Shown: piece after piece, positions 27,343-34,372 of the stretch | Position numbering within the stretch: position 1 is the first letter of the stretch | Layout: every line of letters begins with the position of its first letter | From: JAMLHH01 sp035515235 | GTDB lineage: Bacteria; Bacteroidota; Bacteroidia; Chitinophagales; JADIYW01 | Direction of reading: 5' to 3' | Assembly: GCA_035515235.1 (NCBI GenBank) | Contig: DATJBS010000031.1 | Location: 112,631-176,630, forward strand | DNA length: 64,000 bases | The notes under the pieces: generated by a model | Seen by the model: only the letters and a program-made list of their open reading frames with translations | Databases searched by the model: none | What the model was told of the DNA's origin: nothing | Position numbers and translations under genes: made by a program

Positions 27343-28386
27343 ATGGCAATTTTAAATTTTGGTGGAGTTGAAGAGCAGGTCATTACCCGCGAAGAATTTC
27401 CACTATCCAAAGCAAGAGAAATACTTAAAGAGGAAACTATCGCAGTAATTGGTTACGGTGTACAAGGTCCTGGTCAAGCTCAAAACTTAAGAGATAACGG
27501 TTTTAACGTTATCGTTGGACAAAGAAAACCAGGTAATTCTTGGGACAAAGCGGTAGCTGATGGATGGGTTCCTGGCGAAACTTTATTCGAATTAGAAGAA
27601 GCTTTAGAGAAAGGTACTATCATCATGTACTTATTATCTGATGCTGCTCAAATCGAACTTTGGCCTACAGTGAACAAGCATTTAACTGCTGGTAAAGCAT
27701 TGTACTTCTCTCACGGATTTGGTATTACTTACAAAGAGCGTACAGGTATTTTTCCTGCTGCTGATGTGGATGTATTCTTAGCTGCACCTAAAGGTTCAGG
27801 TACTTCATTGAGAAGATTATTCTTAGAAGGTAAAGGTTTGAACTCTTCTTATGCAGTATTCCAAGATGCTACAGGTCGTGCTACTGAAAGATGTATCGCT
27901 ATCGGTATCGGTATTGGTTCTGGATATTTATTCGAAACTAACTTCAAAAAAGAAGTGTTCTCTGACTTAACAGGTGAGCGTGGTGTTTTGATGGGAGCTC
28001 TTGCAGGTATGATGGAAGCACAGTACAGCGTATTGCGTGAAAACGGTCACTCTCCTTCAGAAGCATTCAACGAAACTGTTGAAGAATTAACTGAAAGTTT
28101 GATCAAATTAGTAGGAGAAAACGGAATGGATTGGATGTATGCTAACTGTTCTACTACAGCTCAAAGAGGTGCATTAGATTGGAAAGGTCCATTCAGAGAA
28201 GCAGTTTTACCTGTATTCAAAGACTTGTATGCAAAAGTTGCATCTGGAGAAGAAGCTCAAAGATCTATCGATACGAACTCACAACCAGATTATAGAGTAA
28301 AATTAGATGCTGAATTAGCTGAAATTCACAACAGTGAAATGTGGCAAGCAGGTAAAGTGGTTAGAAGCTTACGTCCTGGAAAATAA
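27343..28386 (+). CDS. ilvC: Ketol-acid reductoisomerase, Ilv5-like
   Basis: It converts acetolactate to dihydroxyisovalerate by an Mg-dependent alkyl shift and NAD(P)H reduction. Motifs are the nucleotide loop VIGYGVQGPGQAQNLRDNG, the cofactor-selecting loop GQRKPGNSWDKA, LLSDAAQ, YFSHGFG, APKGSG and the metal-binding SDLTGERG. The C-terminal segment (DWMYANCSTTAQRGALDW, then TNSQPDYRVKL and LRPGK) resembles the fungal mitochondrial Ilv5 much more than E. coli IlvC. Its 347 residues place it with single-knot-domain class I enzymes of this kind. Codon use looks more biased than the neighbours, suggesting high expression. Last gene of the operon, followed by a terminator. Confidence 0.93.
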   Translation: MAILNFGGVEEQVITREEFPLSKAREILKEETIAVIGYGVQGPGQAQNLRDNGFNVIVGQRKPGNSWDKAVADGWVPGETLFELEEALEKGTIIMYLLSDAAQIELWPTVNKHLTAGKALYFSHGFGITYKERTGIFPAADVDVFLAAPKGSGTSLRRLFLEGKGLNSSYAVFQDATGRATERCIAIGIGIGSGYLFETNFKKEVFSDLTGERGVLMGALAGMMEAQYSVLRENGHSPSEAFNETVEELTESLIKLVGENGMDWMYANCSTTAQRGALDWKGPFREAVLPVFKDLYAKVASGEEAQRSIDTNSQPDYRVKLDAELAEIHNSEMWQAGKVVRSLRPGK

Positions 28387-28411
28387 TTCCTAGTATTTTA
28401 AGAATATAGAA

Positions 28412-28443
28412 GGGTTTGTCAGAAATGGCAAGCCCTTTTTTTT
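28412..28443 (+). terminator. Rho-independent terminator of the ilv operon
   Basis: GGGTTTGTC and GGCAAGCCC form a 9-bp stem (two G-T pairs) with a 6-nt loop AGAAAT, followed by eight T residues. Confidence 0.88.
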
Positions 28444-28638
28444 ATTGGGGGAGATATAATTGATAAAACTGTAAACTTTTTTAGGTTGAGTCAAACTTAC
28501 TACGATAATCAAATCTTTATTTAAACTATTTACACGAAATCAAATTATCAAAACTTGTAAAACTTGCAAGAGTTGACAATCTAAGGAGGAAATAATTTAT
28601 TAAATTTAATTAATCAGTTTTATTAACTTGGATAATGA

Positions 28639-28652
28639 TAACTTTAAAGTTA
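28639..28652. promoter_or_regulatory. Palindromic operator of the toxin-antitoxin operon
   Basis: TAACTTTAAAGTTA is a perfect 14-bp palindrome ending 7 nt before the toxin ATG. Its left half TAACTTTA is one base off the -7 consensus, so operator and -7 box overlap. Flanking TTAACTT copies are also present. This is what is expected for HigA self-repression. Confidence 0.55.
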
Positions 28653-28659
28653 ACTTCGT

Positions 28660-29010
28660 ATGGTGGATTCTCAAAGACATATTATATTTCACGAACATTA
28701 TTTCACTGAATTCTATTTGGAACAGACTGAAAAAGTTCAAGAAAAAATTGAGTATGTTTTTAAGATTTTGAAATCTGTCCAAAATGTTCCAAGAAAATTT
28801 CTTGATCACATTACAGGAACAGATGGGCTTTACGAAATAAGAGTTGAATTTGAGAGTAATATTTACAGAATATTTTGCTGTTTTGATAAAGGTAATTTAG
28901 TGGTTCTGTTTAATGGATTTCAAAAGAAAACTCAAAAAACTCCAAAAAGAGAAATAGATATGGCTTTGAAATTAAAAGATGAATATTTTAACTCAAAAAT
29001 GAATAACTAA
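28660..29010 (+). CDS. HigB/Gp49-like type II toxin
   Basis: A 116-residue RelE-superfamily toxin of the Gp49/HigB group, probably a ribosome-dependent mRNA interferase. The family core is plain: GLYEIRVEFESNIYRIFCCF, then NLVVLFNGFQKKTQKTPKREIDMA. It precedes the antitoxin gene, the order typical of higBA. Stop and start overlap as TAATG at 29008-29012, so translation is coupled. The perfect palindrome just upstream is the likely operator. Target specificity cannot be told from sequence. Confidence 0.85.
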   Translation: MVDSQRHIIFHEHYFTEFYLEQTEKVQEKIEYVFKILKSVQNVPRKFLDHITGTDGLYEIRVEFESNIYRIFCCFDKGNLVVLFNGFQKKTQKTPKREIDMALKLKDEYFNSKMNN

Positions 29011-29312
29011 TGAATGATAATATTAAAAATGCTAAAAGCTTTGACGAGTTATTAGACATTAAATACGGGAAGGTTGGTTGTGAAAATCGTGATGATTTTG
29101 AAGAGAAAGCTCAATATTTTGTCATCAGCGAAATGTTGAAAGAGGCAAGAAAAGAAGCCAACATGACCCAAGAACAACTCGCTGAAAAAGTAGGTACTAA
29201 AAAAAGCTATATCTCACGACTTGAAAATGGAAAATGTGATATTCAACTATCTACTCTTTATAGGATTTTTGAATTTGGACTTGGCAAAAAAGTAAGTTTA
29301 GTATTTGGATAA
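29010..29312 (+). CDS. HigA-like XRE antitoxin
   Basis: A 100-residue helix-turn-helix protein. After an N-terminal arm (NAKSFDELLDIKYG), it has a full XRE/Cro domain: EARKEANMTQEQLAEKVGTKKSYISRLENG, then LSTLYRIFEFGLGKKVSLVF. The antitoxin would neutralise the HigB-like partner and bind the palindrome ahead of the operon. It is coupled to the toxin gene by a 1-nt overlap. A small structured RNA follows 50 bp downstream. Confidence 0.87.
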   Translation: MNDNIKNAKSFDELLDIKYGKVGCENRDDFEEKAQYFVISEMLKEARKEANMTQEQLAEKVGTKKSYISRLENGKCDIQLSTLYRIFEFGLGKKVSLVFG

Positions 29313-29365
29313 AAATCACAAGTTGGTATTGAATGTAACATTCAAGTTGCATATAATTGTGTATT

Positions 29366-29425
29366 GCAGTCCCGGTAGTTCCTCTCCCAGATATTAGATG
29401 CTGGTGATGAATCCGGGTTTTTTTT
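29366..29425 (+). ncRNA. Small structured RNA, copy A (hairpin ending in a T-run)
   Basis: Stem CCCGG (29371-29375) pairs with CCGGG (29413-29417). Inside, TTC pairs with GAA, then comes an asymmetric internal loop CTCTC/TGAT, then CCAG/CTGG closing a 10-nt loop. Eight T residues follow. A -7-like TAATTGTG ends 10 nt before the stem, the same distance as in copy B at 59.7 kb. The two copies share the internal loop exactly while the stems differ by compensating changes. No plus-strand gene follows. The rest of 29313-29644 holds nothing else I can identify. Confidence 0.6.
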
Positions 29426-29644
29426 GCTCTGTTCTTATCCTTTATGTTTATCTTTTTAAATATTCTAATTAAAAATAATTATTTATTTTTTATAAACCAA
29501 TGTAGAGATGTCGTAATTGTAAATTCTCTCTAAACATTCCCAGCAACCAATTAAAAATATTCAAATGTTTTATTCCACTTGGGTCTTGTGTAAATGATTT
29601 ATTCTTGTCAATTATATACGCTTTTTTCATCTTACTTCTAAAGA

Positions 29645-30562
29645 TTAAACTTCTCCATAAAATCGCATTTTTCTTTCTTCTAGCTCCACTTCCAAAGGTG
29701 TATATCCAATAAACTCTCCATCCATATCTATAGGACATGGTATTCCTTTTGAAGCAACTTTGCATCCGCTTACTGCGGTATAAATGACTTCTGGGTGTGC
29801 GATTTTAATCCCCTTTTTGACTTTGCTTAGATTTTTCAAATAATCTAATATGCTGATATCTCCAAATATTGCCAATTGCAATTGATCGTCGGAAATATCC
29901 GCATCGGGAGCAACACACATTCCACTACCAAAGTATTTTCCATTTGCCATACACAAACTCATCACATCACCTTCCCATTCGAATGAATCGCTGATAAGTT
30001 GTACAGGTTGTTTTTTAAATTTCAAAAATGAAGAAACAATCGCTTTGATATAGGTAATATTTGGTCCCAATAATTTAGAGCTATTGCAGGCACTTTGAGC
30101 GACATGACCTCCTAAACCAATGTCAGCAATATTAATATAGTATCTACTGCTTGCATTTTGATTGCGATCTATAAACTTCATTTTAAAAATCGAAACACCC
30201 ATTGTTTTCTTTCGATTGATGAGTGATTTTAATTCTTTAATACTGTTTTTTACACCCAGAGATTTAGCAAAATCATTTCCTGTACCCATAGGTAAAACGC
30301 CCCAAGTTATTGGAAGAGAACTTTTAGTAGACAAATATTCATTAACTGCTTCATTTATACTTCCATCTCCACCACAAATAATAATGATATCAGACTTTTC
30401 TACTATAGCAGCTTTGACGCTGTTTTTTGAGCCTGATGATTTGTCAGTGGTTTTATATTGTACAGTATAATCTTTTGAAAATGAAGCTTCAATTTCTGCT
30501 TTGAGCGATGAAACTGATTTTATTTTATAATAGAGTACAAATGTGATTATAGGTTTTGCCAT
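29645..30562 (-). CDS. Diacylglycerol kinase-family lipid kinase (YegS/BmrU-like)
   Basis: A 305-residue kinase of the DAGK_cat family that transfers the ATP gamma-phosphate to a lipid hydroxyl. The nucleotide-binding motif ICGGDGSINEAVNEYL and the second motif GVLPMGTGNDFAKSLGV are both intact. The C-terminal beta-sandwich ends with SKGIPCPIDMDGEFIGYTPLEVELEERKM. There are no membrane segments. It is the third gene of an operon behind an AGPS-like flavoprotein and a glycerol-3-phosphate dehydrogenase (10-bp gap), so an alkyl- or acylglycerol is the likely substrate. A plus-strand structured RNA lies beyond its 3' end. Confidence 0.88.
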   Translation of the reverse strand: MAKPIITFVLYYKIKSVSSLKAEIEASFSKDYTVQYKTTDKSSGSKNSVKAAIVEKSDIIIICGGDGSINEAVNEYLSTKSSLPITWGVLPMGTGNDFAKSLGVKNSIKELKSLINRKKTMGVSIFKMKFIDRNQNASSRYYINIADIGLGGHVAQSACNSSKLLGPNITYIKAIVSSFLKFKKQPVQLISDSFEWEGDVMSLCMANGKYFGSGMCVAPDADISDDQLQLAIFGDISILDYLKNLSKVKKGIKIAHPEVIYTAVSGCKVASKGIPCPIDMDGEFIGYTPLEVELEERKMRFYGEV

Positions 30563-30572
30563 ATCTATGCAG

Positions 30573-32036
30573 CTAGAGCGTATTTTTCAATATTAATTCA
30601 ATATTTTCTTTAAGCTTGTTGTAATACTTTTTATGTTGAAGTCCATAATCAAAAGAGAATCTTCGAAGCATAATGTCTTCTATTTTTTTAGCGTGTAAAT
30701 ATTTTATAGCAAAAATAATTTCTCCTTTAATGACTTTTAATTCGTCAATGATTTGTTCTTTATTTTGACTGTCTTCGTTTAAAATTTCTAATATTTTCTC
30801 TTGTGCAATTAAGCTATAATCTTCTTTTATATGTTTTGGTAGAGTTGAAATACGTGAATTAGGTTTTGAGAATGGATGGGTAGGAAGAGTAGTATGTAAA
30901 TGTTTCTTTGAAATTATTTTATCTATCGCAGCTTTCCCCATTGCTCTAAAAGTGGTCAGTTTTCCTCCTGAAAGCGATACAATATCCTCTGAACTCCACC
31001 ATATTTTAAAATCACGTGTTTTATCTTTACTTTCTCCTTTTTCATTGAATAAAGGTCTTAATCCTACAAATGAATAGAGGATGTCATTTGCTGTGAAATG
31101 TGCATGAGGAGCGAATAAGTTGAGTCCGTGAAGTAAATATTGTATATCTATTTTGTTTGAAGATAAATGATCAAAATCACCATCAAAAGTGGTATCTGTT
31201 GGACCAAGAATTACGGTATCATTTTCCCAAGGTAAAGCATATAGCATTCGTCCATCATTAGCTCCTGAAGGAAATGCGAATGCAGCTTTGATAGGAAGTT
31301 TTTCTAGCGGCAATCCCAAATGAACTCCTTTACTTGGTTCCATAATGTGGCTCGATTGTGGTTGATATCTAGCCAAAGTGTTATCAGCCCAAGGTCCAGT
31401 ACAATTTACTGCTACTTTTGATTTGTAAATAATTGTTTCTTCAGTGATTGTATTTTTACAATGGACATAACAAACATTATCTTTGTCCTCTATTTTTATG
31501 GCTTCGATATAATTTATAGCTTTAATATCGGCGTATTGTTCTGCTTCAAAAATAATCTCCGACACTAGTTTAGCGTCATTCGTTATTCCATCATAATATG
31601 AAAAACTGCCTTTTAAATTTTTTGTATTGATCTCTGCGAATTTATCTATAGTTTGTTTTTTATTATAGAATTTGTATTTAGGCAGGGTTTTATGTTTTCC
31701 CAACATTTGATACAATATCATGGCTATCCGATATTTCAAACTTGTTCCATAAAAAGGCATCACAAACTCAATGGGCTTAACCAAATGCGGATGAGATTCT
31801 AGTAGCCAATTCCGTTCCACTAAGCTTTCCCTCACTATTTTGAATTGCAGATGTTGTAAGTACCTTAATCCTCCATGAATCAATTTTGCAGACTTGGAAG
31901 ATGTGCCTGAAGAAAAATCATTTTTTTCGATGAGCAATGATTTTAGTCCTTTGTTTGCTGCTTCTCTAAGAACACTTGCTCCAGATATTCCTCCACCAAT
32001 TATTATTAAATCATATGTCTCATATTCGTTTGCCAT
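30573..32036 (-). CDS. glpD: FAD-dependent glycerol-3-phosphate dehydrogenase
   Basis: Oxidises sn-glycerol-3-phosphate to dihydroxyacetone phosphate and passes electrons to quinone at the membrane surface. The FAD loop LIIIGGGISGASVLREAANKG is at the N-terminus, followed by the GlpD/GlpA hallmark SSKSAKLIHGGLRYL and then GPTDT and ALPWENDTVILG. The C-terminal helical cap has FVGLRPLF and SGGKLTTFRAMG. The ATG at 32036 is used; the codon before it is TTG. The start overlaps the end of the AGPS-like gene by 17 nt, which indicates tight coupling. In this context it could supply dihydroxyacetone phosphate to the ether-lipid step rather than feed catabolism. Confidence 0.88.
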   Translation of the reverse strand: MANEYETYDLIIIGGGISGASVLREAANKGLKSLLIEKNDFSSGTSSKSAKLIHGGLRYLQHLQFKIVRESLVERNWLLESHPHLVKPIEFVMPFYGTSLKYRIAMILYQMLGKHKTLPKYKFYNKKQTIDKFAEINTKNLKGSFSYYDGITNDAKLVSEIIFEAEQYADIKAINYIEAIKIEDKDNVCYVHCKNTITEETIIYKSKVAVNCTGPWADNTLARYQPQSSHIMEPSKGVHLGLPLEKLPIKAAFAFPSGANDGRMLYALPWENDTVILGPTDTTFDGDFDHLSSNKIDIQYLLHGLNLFAPHAHFTANDILYSFVGLRPLFNEKGESKDKTRDFKIWWSSEDIVSLSGGKLTTFRAMGKAAIDKIISKKHLHTTLPTHPFSKPNSRISTLPKHIKEDYSLIAQEKILEILNEDSQNKEQIIDELKVIKGEIIFAIKYLHAKKIEDIMLRRFSFDYGLQHKKYYNKLKENIELILKNTL

Positions 32037-33672
32037 CAAAGAGTTTTCCTGGGTTAAGTATATTATTTGGATCTAATTCTTTTTTGATAGCAAGCAATAG
32101 TTTTTGTGCATTTGGAGACAGTTTTTGTATATACCATTTTTGATGATCTTCTCCCACGCCATGATGATGACTGATTGCACCGCCTAATGAGGTAATCGCA
32201 TCTGAAACAATGTTTTTATAAGATTGCCACTGTTCTAATTCGTGATTTTTTTCTTGTCTGATCAGCATACTGAAATAAAGTGATGCGCCTGTTTCGTATG
32301 CATGAGATATATGGCAAAATAGCAAACCATTTTTATCAAAATAATCAGATTTTTCAGCTAATGCTTGATGTACACCTTTATAGAGTGGATTTAAATTATC
32401 CCAATAGGTAACAGTTTCAAAGGTGTCGATTAGAATACGATGTTCAACCATGGTATCTCTGAGATAGGGGAGTGCAAATCGATTTTCTTCCCAAGTGGTA
32501 GAAACGTTAGAAGGAAGTAAATTTCCTCCGTTATTCTTACAAATTTTTGTTGCAGTAATTATTTGTGATGAATCGTTATCGTTTTTGATAGCAAATCGCA
32601 TCATTAGGATACAGGGTTTAGTATAGCCTTTTCTTTTCAGATGAAATTTTACTAGTTTTTCTACTTGAGTTTTTATAAATGACTTTTTGGAATGACTCAT
32701 CAAGGAGAGCATTTTGGTTTCATCCGCATCAGACAATCTTGTGATACTTGCATGAATTCCACTTTGCACCATTTCTTGAATGGCATTACTTCCGCTTTGA
32801 AAATCTTTAAATATAGACACAACCCATTCGTATGATTTTGGCAACTTCGCTATTTTCATTTTGGCAGCAGTAATTACACCCAATGTTCCTTCAGAGCCTA
32901 TAAATAATGAGTGGAAATCAATTCCTGATGCGTGTTTTGGAAAATCTTTATGCTCTATTGTTCCACTGGGGCAAATAACTTTAAGTCCGAGTACTAAATC
33001 TTCAATTTTGCCATAGAGTCCAGATTCTTGACCTGCTGATCGAGTGGCAATCCATCCTCCTAAAGTGGAGAACTCAAATGATTGGGGAAAATGTCCTAAA
33101 GTATATCCTTTTTTATTAAGAATTTGCTCTAATTCTGGACCAAATATACCTGTCTGAAAAGTTGCTGTGTGTGATTTCTCATCGATATTCAACAATGATT
33201 TCATTCTTGTCATATTCAAAACGGCTACTTTACTGTAGTGTTCGTCTCTTTGAGTAGCTCCAGTTACATTGCTACCACCGCTATAGGTGATGAGTTTGAT
33301 GTCTTTGGTGTTGCATACCTTTAATATATATTGGACGTCTTCTTCCGACTCAGGAAAAAGTATGAAGTCGGGATAGTTTTCTATAACATCTTTGAAGACT
33401 TTGATGATATCGTGATAACTTCTTGCGATTGCATATTTCAGTCGATCTTCTTCTGAATTTGAAAATTGATTTTCTTTAAGATTTGAAAATGTAGAGAAGA
33501 AATCATCTTTAGAAAATTGAGAGTTTGGTACATTGAAGCTTGTAGGTATTTGAAAATCCTTATTTAATTTTACTTTCCATAAGTCTTCCAAAAAAACTAT
33601 CAATTTGGGATAATCCTTTAAATTTTGAGCTTCTTCTGGGTTTCCCCATCTCCACCAATTTTCGTTTTTCAT
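32020..33672 (-). CDS. Alkylglycerone-phosphate synthase-like FAD enzyme
   Basis: A 550-residue vanillyl-alcohol-oxidase-type flavoprotein. The FAD-binding PCMH domain shows SYSGGSNVTGA-type sequence (TYSGGSNVTGATQRDE) and the AGPS-specific FEFSTLGGWIATRSAGQESGLYGKIEDL. The C-terminal end carries the HHH active-site motif SHHHGVGEDHQKW and NPGKLF. These features separate AGPS from D-lactate dehydrogenases. AGPS exchanges the acyl chain of acyl-dihydroxyacetone phosphate for a fatty alcohol, making the ether bond. It leads an operon with glpD and a lipid kinase. A CRP-like palindrome lies 82 bp upstream. An eukaryote-like or mycobacterial-type ether-lipid role is inferred. Confidence 0.8.
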   Translation of the reverse strand: MKNENWWRWGNPEEAQNLKDYPKLIVFLEDLWKVKLNKDFQIPTSFNVPNSQFSKDDFFSTFSNLKENQFSNSEEDRLKYAIARSYHDIIKVFKDVIENYPDFILFPESEEDVQYILKVCNTKDIKLITYSGGSNVTGATQRDEHYSKVAVLNMTRMKSLLNIDEKSHTATFQTGIFGPELEQILNKKGYTLGHFPQSFEFSTLGGWIATRSAGQESGLYGKIEDLVLGLKVICPSGTIEHKDFPKHASGIDFHSLFIGSEGTLGVITAAKMKIAKLPKSYEWVVSIFKDFQSGSNAIQEMVQSGIHASITRLSDADETKMLSLMSHSKKSFIKTQVEKLVKFHLKRKGYTKPCILMMRFAIKNDNDSSQIITATKICKNNGGNLLPSNVSTTWEENRFALPYLRDTMVEHRILIDTFETVTYWDNLNPLYKGVHQALAEKSDYFDKNGLLFCHISHAYETGASLYFSMLIRQEKNHELEQWQSYKNIVSDAITSLGGAISHHHGVGEDHQKWYIQKLSPNAQKLLLAIKKELDPNNILNPGKLFDGKRI

Positions 33673-33724
33673 GATTATTTAAGATATGTTATAAGACCTT
33701 CCAAGAATGAAAGTTTATTTAATT

Positions 33725-33770
33725 TAAATGTAGAGTTTATTAGTTTTTTAAAATGTGAAAAAACTCACAT
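33725..33770 (-). promoter_or_regulatory. CRP/FNR-like site at a class II position before the AGPS operon
   Basis: ATGTGA-AAAAAC-TCACAT (33753-33770) is a perfect TGTGA-N6-TCACA palindrome with 6-bp arms. On the minus strand a -7-like TACATTTA (33732-33725, one mismatch) follows. With a start near 33719, the palindrome centre falls about 42 bp upstream, the classical position for an activator touching RNA polymerase. Confidence 0.5.
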
Positions 33771-33868
33771 AAAAATTCTTTATTACCACCACTATTTATG
33801 AAAATGCTAATAAAAACTAATACATAATAGCGTATCATATTGATTCCAAAACGAGAGATTTTGAAAAG

Positions 33869-34345
33869 ATTGTGAAACGAGTTCAGAATGACGGTATAGT
33901 TATTAATGACGATGGTTTTATTCTAAGATTCTTTCATTTATGCTGAGCGAAGTCGAAGTAGGATGACATTTTACAAATGTTTACTTTTATCCTTATTGTC
34001 AATGGATTTTGTCCGCATAGTCATTGCAGGCTTGACCCGTAATCTATAAAGATTCTGAAACGAGTTCAGAATGACGGTATAGTTATTAATGACGATTGTT
34101 TTATTCTAAGATTCTTTCATTTATGCTGAGCGAAGTCGATCTAGGATGACATTTTACAAATGTTTACTTTTATTCATATTGTCAATGGATTTTGTCCGCA
34201 TAGTCATTGCGGGCTTGACCCGTAATCTATAAAGATTCTGAAACAATTTCAGAATGGCAGTATAGTTAATAATGAAGATAGTTTCTTAGATAGAATCTTT
34301 CATTTATGCTGAGCGAAGTCGAAGTAGGATGACATTTTACAAACT
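33869..34345. repeat. ~182-bp tandem repeat, 2.6 copies
   Basis: Units start near 33869, 34051 and 34233 (periods 182 and 183; the third is cut short before the phosphate transporter gene). Each contains GAAACGAGTTCAGAATGACG, then CTGAGCGAAGTCGA, then GTCATTGCAGGCTTGACCC. Copies one and two differ at only a few bases, so the amplification is recent. The gap 33673-34372 holds no gene. Confidence 0.85.
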
Positions 34346-34372
34346 TGATTTTAAAATCAATCTTCCAAAAGA

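Noticed and set aside
29376..29412. Kink-turn in the internal loop of structured RNA copy A
   Set aside because: The TGATGA strand looks suitable, but the opposite strand CTCTC lacks the GA needed for tandem G-A pairs.
29490..29765. 91-residue minus-strand ORF overlapping the lipid kinase 3' end
   Set aside because: It runs through the kinase gene in another frame, and the kinase's conserved C-terminus there is certain. The part beyond it shows no motif.
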